Positions 40,836 through 53,305 of a stretch of 64,000 nucleotides of DNA are shown piece by piece. Source of the DNA: Ichthyophis bannanicus (Eukaryota; Chordata; Amphibia; Gymnophiona; Ichthyophiidae); the NCBI GenBank assembly GCA_033557465.1, contig CM066048.1:16034305-16098304 (forward strand), read 5' to 3'. The notes below the pieces were generated by a model. That model saw nothing but the letters and a program-made list of their open reading frames with translations. It had not been told where the DNA came from and did no database searches. How positions within the stretch are numbered: the first letter of the stretch is position 1; every line of letters starts with the position of its first letter. The position numbers were made by a program, and so were the translations under genes.

Positions 40836-42802
40836 CAGGGCTGCTGGCTCAACCCATTAGGTAAGCCTAGGCAGTCACCTAGGGCAGTAGCTTCCAAGAG
40901 GCAGGAAAGAAAGAGCAATAGTCAAAAGAAAACAATAGATCTTGACAGCCCCACAAACTCAAAGAGAGCCATCAGCACATTCACTTACCTACAGAGACAG
41001 TGGGCACACACATACGCACAAAAACACAAAGTTTCTCTATAGTGCCCACTTATGCATGTTTACAGGACTACTGTGAGACAGATGGTGTTAGAATGATCAT
41101 GTTTGTTCAGTTCAGTTAATCAAATCTTGGAGGGGCAGAGAACAAGGCTGAAGGTTCACTTAGAGTGCCCAATATCCTTGCACCTGCCTTGTGGATGTGG
41201 CTATCTCTGCAGCTATCTTCAAAGCCGGACCTGTGTGTAGACCCCGAGGCATCCCTCTTTTGGTACATAAAATAATAATTCTAAGCTAATAAGAAACTAA
41301 CAAACAGTTTGTATATAAGACTAATTTCAGATTCCTAAAAACAAATAATCCTAAATTTGCACAATGTGTCTGTTTTCAAGGGTTGTTTTCTGTTTTTAAT
41401 TTTATGTAATTGTTTTAATTGGTTTATTGTTATTCATTGTTCTATTGAGACACTGTCCACAAGTGTGATAAACAGATACATCCAAAGGATATTGCTGCAT
41501 AACACTTTTGCCTAATTCCAGCATTTACTTCAAGACTGAACATACAGATACAAATATTTGAGGCTAGCAATCTAACAGCCCAAAGGTCTCTTGCTTGCTG
41601 AGATGTTAGACTGAACCAGATTCTGCTCATGGTAAAAGCTTGAACAGTTCTTACTATTAAGGAAGGAGACTTGTCCTGTGTACACAGGGACTATTTTACA
41701 TCAGCTTCACAGACAGGTTACAAAACTAGAAAAACATATATTTTCTTCTAAACAAAAGGCTGAAGGAGAATAGTTGCCCATTTAAACTTTAAATAGGAGC
41801 AATACCACAAGAACCCAGTGCAGGCATTTTACATCTTTCCAGAATTTATCCAACATTTTTAAATACAAACCAGGCACCAGCCATTTTGCTGTCTATTGAT
41901 GTCGCCGTGATATCGCCACATCTCGCTTTAGAGTTTTTATTTGCCTTGTTACTAATTTGCATACCTGTGATGGGTTTACAATTCAAATGAAGCACCAAGA
42001 GCAAGAATAGAAAGGTAAAGATCAACTAGAGACATACAGTAATGGGCCCCATTTCCCTGAGGTTCTCTTCTACCGTACACAATAGAGTTCTCTGGAAAAC
42101 AGTACGTGTCACTGACGAAAACACTACTAAAAAAAAAAAGGCACCCCCATCCAGCTGACATGGAGAGAATTTAAGTTACTATGTGAGCCACTTTCATTTG
42201 ACTATAAGGTTAATTTTTTTAGTGGCTTCCGTAATTCACGCGATTTTAAAGTCTAAATCTTAATAAATAGGATGCGATCCAACAAAAAATATACTCACAC
42301 CTAAACAAGCCTGTTCATATTTGCACTCTGCTTCCAGCTCTTTTCAATGAACTGCAGCTTTGCAAGGGTACGGCCAGAGCTGCAAAAAGGGAAAATTATA
42401 AACATCCAAGATGCAGCAGCAGAGATACAGAAATTAAAAACCATTAAGAGGAGACAGTTGAGCAGGAGGGGTCCATCCTGTCATCTCTCTGCACCACAAC
42501 AGGAAATTCGAAGAGACCCACCACCTGAGCTATTTAAATTGTACTTGAAATCTTTTATAGTGAGTGAATCACTCTTGCGAGCTTTTATCTTCCACAGCAG
42601 TACTGCAGCAAAATATATGCAAACTGAACAAATATCCTGCTGAATATCGTTTCTGCTCTAAAACTACACAAAAAGAATGCCATCCACATCAGTGGCACAT
42701 CAAATTTTTGAAATTTAATAAACAGGATGGAACCTCATGACCCACAGCAAGCCCTTAGCCTTAGACCCAACTTTTCTATAACCAACAGAGATGGGAAAGG
42801 TG

Positions 42803-42990
42803 ACATTTTACTTACCAGTTAATGTCCTTTCCTTAAGTCCTGCTAGACCAGTCCAGACAAGTGGATTGTGTTCCCTTACCAGCAGATTGGTGGAGACAAA
42901 GAACCAATGAAAAGCCCAGGTTTCAATGGCATCACTCCTATGCCTCTATTTCCCTCAGCCACCAGAGAGATCCCTTCAGTGTTCATCCCA
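42803..42990 (-). repeat. DIRS E left inverted terminal repeat
   Basis: 'gtcctgctagaccagtccag', 'accagcagattggtggagac', 'atcactcctatgcctctatt' and 'cagccaccagag' recur in inverse form at 47825-48027. Confidence 0.8.
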
Positions 42991-43079
42991 AAGCATATGG
43001 GAGAAATATGACAAACCTCACACTACCTCAATTGTGGGCAACAAGGAATAAGCAACAGTGAAGAACCAAGTATAGGAAA

Positions 43080-43338
43080 GCATAAGCAGAAAGCTGGCAG
43101 AAGACGATGAAGTATCATCCATTATGACATATCTTTATGTATATAGTTTCATGTATTCTGCATCTATCCTGAAATATGTCAATATGTAAATAGTTACCCA
43201 TGTTCTCCAAGTTCTATTCCCTGTTATAATGTAAACTCAATCAGTCTTCTCTGATCTGAGTATTCTTTGTTAAATGTAAACCGCACTGATAACAAATAGT
43301 GCGGTATATAAGAATTGTTAAATAAATAAAATAAATAA
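43080..43338 (+). repeat. L2 3' UTR/tail fragment
   Basis: It ends 'taaaccgcactgataacaaa', 'tagtgcggtatataag' and AAAT/AAATA repeats, like 13498-13732. Only 3' sequence is present. It is inserted between the left terminal repeat and internal complementary region of family E. The left edge is uncertain. Confidence 0.75.
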
Positions 43339-43399
43339 ACCTGCAGAATTGTGGAAAAAAACCCAGCAAAACCAAGGGTACCGCAGCAAAAGAAAAGCA

Positions 43400-43555
43400 C
43401 AAATACAGTGTTGCAGCGGGCCCTGGACTGGTCTAGCATAACTCAAGGAAAGGTAAAGACAAAGTAAATAAAATGCAACCTTCCATATCATCCTGATAGA
43501 CTGGTCCAGACAAGTAGGATGTATCAAAGCTACAACATCACTGGACAGAAAGAAG
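43400..43555 (-). repeat. DIRS E internal complementary region
   Basis: 'gactggtctagcataactca', then 'aggaaaggtaaag', then 'atcctgatagactggtccag' gives the inverse left end followed by the inverse right end of family E. Confidence 0.65.
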
Positions 43556-43559
43556 ACAG

Positions 43560-44310
43560 CAGCTCACAAAACCCTTGAGCAAGAAGAGGCCGTGTCCGCC
43601 TGTATGGGAACATCCAAGTGGTAATCTTGACAAAAGTGGAAGATGTCCACTTTGCTGCCTGATCAATGTCTGCAGGGGTTATCAAGCTCAGCTCTGCCCA
43701 AGAGGATGCTTGTGCTTCTGCTGAATGGGTGCGCAAACCCTCCGGAACAGTCCAGTTCCACAACGGAGGCAAAGGCCTCCTGAATCCAGCACCCCAAAGT
43801 CAACTTAGCCGCCATTTCATCCTTGTACGGGCCAGCAACCACCACAAAAATATGGGTGGACTTAACAAAAGGAATTTGTAACCTCCAGATCCCAGAGGAG
43901 CGCTGTCTGAACATCCACCAGGTGAAGATCCTTATCCTTCCCTTGACACTGCTCCTTTGGGAAGGAGGGCAGGCAGATCACCTGGTTCACGTGAAAGGGA
44001 GAAGGCACCTTAGGCAAGAAGGAAGGCACATGCCAAATGGAAAACGGCCTCTCTAGAAAATGACAGAAAGGGATCTCAGCAAGACAGAGCCTGGAGCTCA
44101 GAAATTCACCTTGTGGAATAAACTGCGACTAAAACGATCATCTTGAGCTGCAACAGCTCAAAGGCGCTGCCACCAGGGCCCTGGGGACCAGACACAGATC
44201 CCAGGAAGAGATCATAAACCGGAGAGGAGGATGCAGACGCCGAATCCCCTGGAGAAAAACACAAGACATCAGAGACTTGCCTGCCACCTGACCCCGGAAA
44301 CAGACCAGCA
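43560..44310 (-). pseudogene. DIRS tyrosine recombinase remnant (E)
   Basis: 'GLRTHSAEAQASSWAELSL' (about 43680-43740) corresponds to the H-x-x-R region 'GLRAHSTRAQATSWVECS' in C. The arginine of the box is replaced (HSAE). 'QAAKWTSSTFVKITTWM' follows, where the catalytic tyrosine position is also lost. Further homology extends upstream in other frames. Inactive. Confidence 0.6.
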
Positions 44311-44536
44311 CTGCCATCTGAACTTTCAGGGAGCTAAGGGAAAGGCCCTTCTCTAGGCCATCCTATAGAACGGCCAACAGGAAGGACACCTTGGCCACAT
44401 CAGGAGCCAAATGCTACGTGCCACACCAGCGTTCCAAGAGGCACCAAATCCGTACATTTGCTAGCTTGATAGACCTCCTCTGGGCACAGAACAGAGTGGA
44501 GGCCACTGCTAGAGAGTAGCCCTTACGTGCTAGCTG

Positions 44537-45620
44537 TCATCTTTCAAGAGCCTTGCCATAAGTGAGAAGGGAGCCAGGTCCACAAGGACGATTGGTCCCT
44601 GTCACAATATGTCCCAAGATGGAGGCAACCAAAGAGGTGGTACCAGCAGGAGCAGCATAAGGTCTCCAAACCATGCTCTCCTCAGCTAATCTGGCACCAC
44701 CAAAACAATCCTGCCCCTGGTGATGTTCTATACGCCAGATCACATGCCCCATTAGGGGCCACAGCAGAAACACGTACAGTAGTTACTGACTTGGCCAAAA
44801 CTGGGTCACGGTATCAATGCCCTCAGACCCGGTTTCCATGTGACTGAAGAAGCGGCAACCTTTGGCACTGGAGTGGATCGCCATCAGATTCATTTTGGGG
44901 CAATCCCAGTGGTGCAAAATCAATTGAAACGCCTCCTGACTTAACTCCCACTCTCCAGTATCCAGAGAGTGCTGGCTGAGGGAGTCTGCTTCCACAATGT
45001 TCACGCCAGTGATGTGCTGGGTCAATAAAGCTAGGTGAATTTTCTCTGCCCAGGCAAACGGGAGATCCAATTTCCAGAGTTACCCCAGTGCACCTTGTGC
45101 TGCCTAGCTGACTGACATAAGCCACCACCGTGGTGTTTGAAAACACTCAAACCGCCCAGTCCTTGCCTAGAGGCTAGCAACACATAAGAGCCAACCTGAT
45201 GGCCCTTGCCTTGAGGCAGTTGATGGGCCACACCATTTCCCTGTGGTTCCAACAGCCCTGGGCCATACGGTCTTTGCAGTGGACTCCCAAGCCTGAGAGA
45301 CTGGCATCCATCATCAGTACGATCCATGAGAAATCATCCAGCAGTACGCCCTTCCTCAGATCACAGGGCTGCTGCCACCACCACAAGCTGGCCTTCACCA
45401 TCACTGGGAGAGGAAGCCTGCGTTCAAACTCCTGAAAACATGGGGACCACCAAGTCAACAAGGACTGCTGAAGTGGTCGCATATGAGCATGCACCCACAG
45501 CACCATCTCTATGGTCACCGCCATCAATCCAAGGAGCTGAAGATAATACCAGACTCTGGTAGCCTGCTGTGCACAGAACAGCATCAAGCAATCCAACAGT
45601 CTTAACTTTTTCATTTAGCA
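44537..45620 (-). pseudogene. DIRS RNase H and extension remnant (E)
   Basis: It contains 'MFSNTTVVAYVSQLGSTRCT' (compare 'VFSDNATAVAYINRQGGIS' in C), 'ITGVNIVEADSLSQHSLDTG' (compare 'IVGVDNVQADFLSRVKVDPG') and 'WIVLMMDASLSGLGVHCKDR' (first acidic block). The frame is scattered over three registers. Confidence 0.6.
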
Positions 45621-46420
45621 GGAAAGCTCTGCCCATTCGAGTGTCAAAACATGCTCCCAGAAACTCCAGGGACTGGGAAGGCAACAGCCAGCCTTCTCAC
45701 TGACAATCTCATCTCTCCCTACATCTCTCCTCGGGAACTTCGCTCTTCTATCAAATCACTTTCATCTGTGCCCTTTTCTTCTATTGCTAACTCCAGACTG
45801 CTTCTTTCATCTTGTTGCTCCTTATGCCTAGAACAAACTACTTGAGTCTGCACGTCAGGTGCTATCTCTAACCCTTTTCAAATACAGGCTGAACATTCAC
45901 CTCTTCGCTACCGCTTTCAGATCTTGAGTCACCTTATCTTCTATGCGTTTCCTTATCATTCCCCCAAGATGTATCCCATGTCTACAGTTACTACGTTGTC
46001 TGTCTTGATTAGATTGTAAGCTCTGATGAGCAGGGACTGTCTTTTACATGTGTCTGTGCAGTGCTGCATATGTCTTGTAGTGCTATACAAATGTTCAGCA
46101 GTAGTAGCACATCACTCAGCCGAGGCTTTCCAAAAAATATCCCACACTAGGGACTCCACCCGAGACACTTCAGATGAGCCAGTCCTCCAGATAGGGATGG
46201 ACACAGATCCCTTGGCGACACAGCCACCATCACCATGACCTTGGAGAAGATCCTTGTGGTGGGACGGATAGCCCAACAGAGAGAGCAGCAAACTGATGGC
46301 GAGAGCCAAGTACAGCAAAATGCAGATACTTCTGATAATCCACCCAGATTGGGATAGAAAATACGCCTTGACCAGACCCAGAGAAGCCAAGAACTCCCCT
46401 CAGTGCATTGCTTGAGTCAT
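45621..46420 (-). pseudogene. DIRS RT remnant (E), split by an L3/CR1-like tail
   Basis: 'MPSQSLEFLGACFDTRMGR' (45625-45684) is the post-palm block of RT. After the insertion at 45690-46105, the active-site region continues (about 46150-46250: plus-strand 'gagccagtcctccagatagg', where the family has the inverse of YLDDWL). Too decayed for function. Confidence 0.55.
45690..46105 (+). mobile_element. L3/CR1-like LINE 3' fragment
   Basis: It carries the end of a LINE ORF2 ('FHLVAPYAWNKLLESARQV' and 'FKYRLNIHLFATAFRS' in one frame) and a 3' tail with 'agattgtaagctctgatgag', 'cagggactgtcttttac', 'tgtagtgctatacaaatg' and TAG repeats. This resembles old vertebrate CR1/L3 tails. The 5' part is missing. 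Confidence 0.65.
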
Positions 46421-47190
46421 GGCGTGTAAGGTTTCCATCCGGCCCTGGTAATCTCTTTCCGAGATAGGTGGATCACTCTGGCCTCTGCACAGTCCTTTGA
46501 AGGAGAGAGTTCTTCATCTACATCAGAGCCCAGTACCGAGCCATCTGAATCTGAGTCATAGTCAAAATATTGGACATCTCCTGTTATAGCTGTTATAAGT
46601 GCTGAATAGTAGTAGTAGCAATAGTAGTAGTTCCTCAGCTCCAGGGAGGTGCCCCTCACCGGGAACACTTAGCCAAAGATAATCGAATAGGGCTTTCACT
46701 CTCAGCCTGCCCCGCATGAGACTGCGCTCGGAGGGTACCCAGAGGATGTAGGGTTTGAAGTTCCATGCCAGAAGGACCAGGCCTGCTGCAAAAAGGAATA
46801 GAATTCTGGGAGGACAATTCAGAGTCTGGAAGCTCTCTCTCGGACCCGATTCAAACACTAGCGAGCACAGTCACCACAGACCCCCATGAGAATGATGAGC
46901 GGCTCTCAGCATGGTCGCCAGATCCTCCGGTCAGCTGATTATCCTTACCCTTAGCACCTAACCAAACTAATCCTCTGGCTGGGAGGGGGAAAGCAGGCCC
47001 TCCAGGGATGACTCAGAAGCTGTTATGCAAGAAGAGCAGAGTCCAGAATCCGGTGATGAGGCACATTGCTTGCCACAGGTCAAACAGCGTTTCCTGGAAG
47101 AAGACAGAGAGTTAAGGTAAGTATCACAACAGCATGCACTAAGTGCGGCAATTTGAAGGCACACGTTAACTGCATTTTTATGCAACATGC
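46421..47190 (-). pseudogene. DIRS gag remnant (E)
   Basis: The N-terminal block near 47040-47110 'CLTCGKQCASSPDSGLCSSC' matches the family-C gag start (CLLCGARKSSVSPEGVCRGC). Acidic stretches (about 46500-46560, 'YDSDSDGSVLGSDVDEE') resemble the gag middle. A second small TAG/CTA-repeat tail at about 46596-46632 marks another tiny insertion. Confidence 0.5.
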
Positions 47191-47824
47191 ATTACAAGCA
47201 TAGGGAAGGAACACGCATTGGAGCCACTTGGGCAGAACGTGTGTTAGGACTGTGCGATCACCAGGCGCACAATAGGTAAAAACGCTATTAACACATGCAG
47301 AAAACAGTAGGAAATCCCTACTGTGCCAACGATTACCAGCAGTCCACCACAAATTGCATCCCAGGAAGACGGAATTGAGAGCCTCTAACAAGGACAATGA
47401 TGGGGTCAAACTTTGGTACTCACCCCTGAGACCCCAAGCAGAGGATCCGTGCTGGGCTCAGCTCTAATCCACTGGAACTGTATTACTGACTGACTGTGCA
47501 GCACTGCATTTAAGGTGGCTGGCAGACAGGGAGGCAGATCCCTCGGAGAGCCTTCTGCAATCTTCAGGAGGTACAGAGGACAAGAGAGGGGGCGCTGAGG
47601 TTGTGTGAGGCTGCTGCATTCTTACAGATACTTCCAAATCTGGGGCTACCAAACAGGCTCTTAAGATAAGAGCATGGAGCTGAACCAAATTTTCCCTCCT
47701 CCTATGGCTACCAAAAGACTGCAATCTAGTGGAGCCTCCCACATCATACTCAAGTGAGAGTCACCTTTGTTTCTCAAGGTGGTTGTTCACATGCATTTAA
47801 TCAATTTTTTCCTCTCAATCTTTA
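47191..47824 (-). other. DIRS E 5' leader
   Basis: Non-coding DNA between gag and the right terminal repeat of family E. No domains, and frames are short. Confidence 0.5.
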
Positions 47825-48027
47825 GATTTTCTTCATAGGAGAAAATCCATCCACCATCTACTGGAGACAAAGAAATACTGAAGGGTGCTCTGGTGGCTGA
47901 GACGAATAGAGGCATAGGAGTGATATCATTGAAATCTGTTTTTTTCATTGATTCTTTGTCTTCACCAATCTGCTGGTAGGGGGAACACAACCCACTTTTC
48001 TGGATTGGTCTAGCAGGATGATATGAA
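47825..48027 (-). repeat. DIRS E right inverted terminal repeat
   Basis: Inverse of 42803-42990 ('tggtggctgagacgaataga', 'tcaccaatctgctggtaggg', 'ttggtctagcaggatg'). Confidence 0.8.
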
Positions 48028-49296
48028 ATTACTGTCTACATTTCATCAGGATGGGTGAATGAATCTTTAGCAGTTCATGTCCCCAGCAAAATTTGAGTCA
48101 ATCATGCAAAACAATTCAAGGGACTGGAAACAGTTTTCTGAATTTAAGGCAGACTCCACTTTTAGTCCTGTTCAGCAACCAAATATTCAACCAACTCATG
48201 ACAATAAGAAAATGCAGGAAATAAAGAAAAATAACTGCAGCGCAGCTATAAATTGATACAAAAATAAAAAAAAGTTATGAAACAGTGTTGAAAAGAATAA
48301 TAGTCACCAGACAATATCCTTTTAAGTACCTAAGCTGTGGAAAGAGAAAGTGCCACTCATAAAAAGACTGAATTAGTTTACATTTCAAGAGCCTGGCATC
48401 CCCCAGAACACCCAAGCTACCCCACCAGGAAGAAAAATCAATGTAGATTTTCAGAAACCGTTATATTTCACATTTTTCTCCCAATCCACTAAGTACAGTA
48501 ACCACAAATCTCATTGATCAAAGGCAACTGTGAGGAAGGAGGACCATAAATTCCGAAATAAATAAATTGCCATAAATTGTAAACAAAAAGTCTTCAGCAG
48601 CCACTAAATCAGGGCTTCAGCACAAATGATCCCTGAGGCAGGAAGGCAGGTAGCAGTCTAGAATATTTACGAGCTGGATCAGGCTTGTATCTCTGTACTT
48701 TCAACATTCAGCGTTTGCAAATGGTAGAGGACCTGGGTTATTATTTTAAGCATCAAAGGAATTTGTTAACACTGAATAATCCACCTGCGATTGATGAATC
48801 AATGCACTGGATTCCATAGCAATAGAAAGGAAATATCATGTTACAATGCTGAATGTTCCCCACTACTTGCAAGAAATAAATCCAAGAGAGGTTTTCTGCC
48901 TTCCTTTCTGTTCCGTCACATATCACACTGGGACACTAAGTAGCACAAAAATGTCAAATGTTGACTGGCAAGCAGTGTCGGCGTCACCCAATCAGTATGC
49001 TGAACCCGCAGTGAAACTTGTTTTTCCAGTGGTTCATGAATGCCCCCAAGGCCAGAGTGACAGGAAGTGGGGGTAGTTTCTTCTCCAGTATACCCCCGAC
49101 GCACCAGTTACTGTCCAATGAGCCTGCAAGAGAAAAAAAAGGATTAAGCTTGTATCATCTGCAAGCCTTTGGCTACAAAGAACATTCTTGGAGCTAGCCA
49201 AATGGCCCATGCAGGAGATCTAGATTCAGTTCCCAGACCCATATCTTGTACACTGAGCTGGCAAGGTCTTAGGAAGCTTGACAAGTAGTAGAGGAG
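48028..49296. other. Unassigned DNA, probable host flank
   Basis: AT-rich DNA with no recognised transposon, RNA gene or coding domain. Frames are short and without known motifs. Confidence 0.45.
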
Positions 49297-49640
49297 AAAA
49301 AGTTACTCACCTGTAGCACATGGTCTCCATGGACAGCAGGATAAGTATTCACATGCGAGTGACATCACTGATGGAGCTCCCATACAGGTACTTCTCTCGG
49401 CTAATTCTAGAACCTTTAGAAGGCTTCTTGCACCCACGTGCTTGCCATGCGGCACTGCCATCTCCACACCATTCTCCTCGACATGGAAACTAGCTAAGCT
49501 AGAGGACAACTCTAAGGGGAGGAGGAAGGGCTGTGAGGACTTATCCTGCTGTTCAAGGAAAACACCTAATACAGACAACTTTGTTTTCTCAGTGGACAAG
49601 CAGGATAACTGCTCACATATGGGACTCACTAGCAATAAAA
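49297..49640 (-). mobile_element. DIRS family F, left terminal repeat and internal complementary region
   Basis: 'agttactcacctgtagcaca', 'ggacagcaggataagtattc' and 'acatgcgagtgacatcactg' have the layout of a family-A/B-type left repeat. The internal complementary region follows (about 49530-49630: 'ggacttatcctgctgttcaa' ... 'tggacaagcaggataactgc'). Recombinase and RNase H do not follow; a CR1 starts instead. The RT piece at 63509-64000 may belong to the same element. Confidence 0.65.
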
Positions 49641-49689
49641 AAGGGAAGAAAATTGCCACAAACAGGCAGATACCAGGAACATTAACGTT

Positions 49690-51217
49690 ATATCAAAAAG
49701 ACTGTTATAATGAAGGGAACTCATTTTTAAAAAGGGCTCCAGGGGTGATCTGGAAAACTACAGATCGGTCAGCCTGACGTCAGTATCGGGAAAAATGGTA
49801 GAAACCATCATAAAGAAGAAAATTGCTGAACATGTAGATAGTCACGGCTTAATGGGAGACAGCCAACATGGCTTTAGACAAGGAAGATCTTGTCTTACTA
49901 ATCTGTTATGTTTTTTTGAAGGTGTGAATAAACAGGTGGACAAAGGTGAGTCGGTTGATATAGTGTATTTGGACTTTCAGAAAGCCTTTGACAAGGTCCC
50001 TCATCAGAGTCCTTTGGCAAAACTAAAGAGTTATGGGATAGGAGGAAGTGTACTATTATGGATCAGGAACTGGTTAAAAGATAGAAAGCAGAGGGTAGGG
50101 CTAAATGGCCAATTTTCCCAATGGAGAAAGGTGAATAATGGTGTACCCCAGGGATCTGTGCTGGGTCCACTGCTTTTTGACATATTCATAAATGACCTGG
50201 AAAGGGGAATAACGAGTGAGGTTATGAAATTTGCAGATGACACAAAACTATTTAAAGTTGTTAAAACCCAAGAAGATTGTGGAAAATAGCAAGTGGATCT
50301 TGATAAATTGGAAGACTGGGCATCAAAATGGCAGATGAAATTTAATGTGGACAAGTGCAAAGTTATGCACCTAGGGAAGAATAACCCAAACTATGGTTAC
50401 ACGATGCAAGGTTCCACATTAGGAACCACCACCCAGGAAAAAGATTTAGGTGTCATTGTGGATAACATGTTAAAACCCTCGGCCCAGTGTGCAGCAGCGG
50501 CCAAGAGAGCAAATAGAATGCTAGATATCATAAGGAAAGGAATGGAAAATAAAACAAAAGATATCATAATGCCTCTATATCGTTCCATGGTGAGACCGCA
50601 CCTTGAATATTGTGTGCAATTCTGGTCGCCGTATCTTAAAACAGATATAGCGTTATTAGAAAAGGTTCAGAGAAGAGCCACCAAAATGGTAAAGGGGATG
50701 GAAGGATACTCCTATGAAGAAAGGCTAAAAAGGTTAGGGCTCTTTAACCTGGAAAAGAGACAGCTGAGGGGAGATATGACAGAAGTCTATAAATTAATGA
50801 ACGGAGTGGAACGGGTAAACGTAGCTCGATTGTTTATGTTATCACAATATAGAAAGACTAGGGGACATGCAATGAAGCTACAGGGTAAACTATTTAAGAC
50901 TAATAAAAGAAAATATTTTTTCACTCAATGTGTTATCAAACTCTGGAATTTGTTACCGGAGGATGTAGTAAAGGCTGTTAGTGTAGCTGGGTTTAAAAAA
51001 AGGTTTGGACAATTCCTGGAGGAAAGGTCCATCAGCCATTATTAAGAAGGGACCCAGGATATCAATGCTTCACCCAGTACATGCATTGTGGAACCTGTGT
51101 CTTTTGGGGAAACTGCTAGGTACGTATGACCTAGATTGGCCACTGTTGGAAACAGGATACTGGGCTTGAAGGACCTTGGTCTGACCCAGTATGGCATATC
51201 TTATGTTCTTATGGAAA
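49690..51217 (+). mobile_element. CR1 LINE, 5'-truncated
   Basis: A plus-strand CR1 copy with the second half of ORF2 and its 3' end ('gaccttggtctgacccagta', then 'tggcatatcttatgttctta'). The 5' boundary is approximate. It lies next to the start of the BovB element and after the family-F DIRS end. Confidence 0.8.
49795..51045 (+). pseudogene. CR1 ORF2 reverse transcriptase, one in-frame stop
   Basis: RT of the CR1 clade, working by target-primed reverse transcription. Blocks: '[20 protein letters not shown]', '[19 protein letters not shown]', '[20 protein letters not shown]' and the active site '[15 protein letters not shown]'. After a TAG stop at 50287-50289, the same frame continues with 'DLDKLEDWASKWQMKFN', 'MVRPHLEYCVQFWSPYLK' and the C-terminal 'LRGDMTEVYKLMNG'. 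Apart from the stop there is no shift, so the insertion is rather young. The endonuclease and N-terminal RT are missing. Confidence 0.85.
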
Positions 51218-51372
51218 TGATGTTTCCCCATGATGATTTACAGCAAGATACTTCTGTTGGTTTGCAGCTTGTCGTGCTGTGAGGGCTTGCGTGCATCAGT
51301 GATGCTGAGAGCTAAACTATCGGTAGTTTAACTACTGGCAGGGTCTCCCAAGATGGACAGGTCTCAGCTGAG

Positions 51373-53305
51373 GTGCCAGACAAAGACAAACCACCCATCT
51401 GGGCAGCAGCAGAATGGGACAGTGTTGACGGCGGAGGATCACATTTTTGTGACAACGGCAACACTACCAAACTTAAACTGCGCGGAAGAAAGGCCCGGCA
51501 ATGTACTTCTGTATCTTGCCATGAAAACCCAATGGATAGTTACAACAAAACAAATTGTGCTATGGTGCTGGAAGATGAGACCCTCAGGTCGGAAGGCACT
51601 CAACTAGCTACTGGGGAAGAGCTGAAGACATTTCAGAGTAAAGCCAGCATTTATGATGTGGTTGGATCAAAGCCCTCGGCAAGTCTGATTGCTGATGTAG
51701 CTGCGCATGAAATGATTGTCAGAAGCTGTAAAGATGTCTTACACATTGGAACATGGAACGTACAAAGCATGAACCAAGGAAAGTTGGAGGTGGTCAAGAA
51801 TGGAATGGAACGTGTACAACTTGATCTGTTGGGTGTCAGCGAACTGAAATGGACTGGCATGGGGCACTTTGCATCAGATGATCACATGGTCTACTATGCT
51901 GGAAATGAAAGACAAAGAAGAAATGGTGTTGCATTTATAATAAAGAAGAAACTTGCAAGAACTGTAATGAAATACAATGCAGTCAGCGAACGCTTAATCT
52001 CTATTCGTCTATGAGGATTCAAGTATATGCCCCAACAACAGCTGCAGAAGAGAATGAAATTGAAGAGTTCTATGAACAAGTACAAGCTGAAATTGACAGA
52101 ACATGCAAACAGGATATCCTGATAATCATGGGTGACTGGAACGCAAAAGTTGGCAACAAAGAAGAAGGCAAAGTAGTTGGAAAATATGGACTTGGCAACA
52201 GAAATGAAGCTGGAGAAAGAATTTTGCAAGACCAATGATCTATTCATCTCAAACACCTTCTTCCAGCAACACAAGCAGCGACTGTACACATGGACTTCAC
52301 CCAATGGACTGTATAAAAATCAAATTGACTACATCTGTGGAAGTCAACGATGGAAAAGCTCTGTAACATCAACAAAGACAAAACCTGGAGCTGACTGTGG
52401 TACAGATCATCAACTACTAGTATGCAAATTCAAGCTAAAGTTGAAAAAGAGAAAACCACTCATGAATGCAGCAAAATATGACCTTGAGAATATACCACTG
52501 GAATTTAAAGACTGCCTGCAAAATCGATTTGCTGCTTTAGATACAAATGACAGAGCTCCGGAAGAGTTATGGAATGACATCAAGGAGGTTGTGTTGGAAG
52601 AAAGCAAGAAGTCTCTACAAAAGGTGAAAAAGCAAAAACGGCCAAAATGGATGACGGAAGAAACTCTGAAAATTGCCCAGAAATGCAGAGAAGCTAAAGC
52701 CAGAGGAGAAAGAAAGACAGTCGCAGAACTTAACAGAGATTTCCAACGTGCAGCAAGACAGGACAAGGAAAAGTACTACAATGACACTTGCAAGGAAATA
52801 GAAGCAGAAACTATTAGAGGAAGAACAAGATCGGCTTTCCTAAAGCTACGAGAGTTAAAGAAAAAGTTCCAGCCTCGAATTGGAATGTTACAAGATGCTC
52901 AAGGTTCTATGTTGAATGATGCTGAGAAGATCAAGAAAAGGTGGAAGGAATATACAGAGTTTTTATATGATAAAGATCAAGTGGACCAACAGCCGTTTCA
53001 ACCTGTACCTTATGATCGGGAACCACTGGTGATGAAAGAAGAAGTTGAAACAGCATTGAAAGCCTTATCAAAGAACAAAGCACCAGGCATTGATAGCATT
53101 CCTATAGAAGTATGGCAGCAATCTGATGCAGCTGTTACCGTACTCACAATGCTCTGCCAAGAAATATGGAAGACAACATCATGGCCAACTGACTGAAAAA
53201 GATCTGTGTTTATACCAATACTAAAGAAAGGTGATTCAACTGACTGTGGAAATTATCGCACAATCGCTCTGATCCCACATACCAGCAAGATTCTACTGAA
53301 GATTA
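51373..53305 (+). pseudogene. BovB ORF: endonuclease and N-terminal RT
   Basis: An apurinic-type endonuclease and linker. Blocks: 'LHIGTWNVQSMNQGKLEVVK' (catalytic N of the endonuclease), 'LGVSELKWTGMG' (catalytic E), 'ILIIMGDWNAKVGNKEEGK' (catalytic D and N, other register) and 'YTWTSPNGLYKNQIDYICG'. The RT entry is 'LSKNKAPGIDSIPIEVW'. Shifts lie near 52010 and 52230, and a TGA at 53194-53196 stands where the family has tryptophan. The frame then stays open to the transposon insertion at 53305. Confidence 0.8.
53303..53305. repeat. TTA target-site duplication, left copy
   Basis: TTA lies directly before the left transposon end CACAGG. The second copy is at 62303-62305. The BovB sequence is continuous if one copy is removed, which fixes the duplication at 3 bp. 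Confidence 0.85.

Larger units (their letters stand above)
38851..42802. other. Low-repeat DNA, probable host flank
   Basis: AT-rich sequence between A1 and family E with no recognisable transposon core, RNA gene or protein domain. Frames are short and match nothing I know. It contains a C-rich tract (about 39088-39125), an A tract (42126-42137), a degenerate tandem repeat (39720-39960) and a possible interspersed repeat (40745-40835). It may be intron or intergenic DNA of the host. Small exons cannot be excluded by eye. Confidence 0.5.
42803..48027 (-). mobile_element. Old DIRS retrotransposon, family E
   Basis: A decayed minus-strand DIRS bounded by inverted repeats 42803-42990 and 47825-48027. 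Order from 3' to 5': L2 tail insertion (43080-43338), internal complementary region (about 43400-43550), recombinase (43560-44310), RNase H and its extension (44537-45620), RT remnant split by an L3/CR1-like tail (45690-46105), and gag (to about 47190). Related to families C and D. All frames are broken. Confidence 0.7.
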
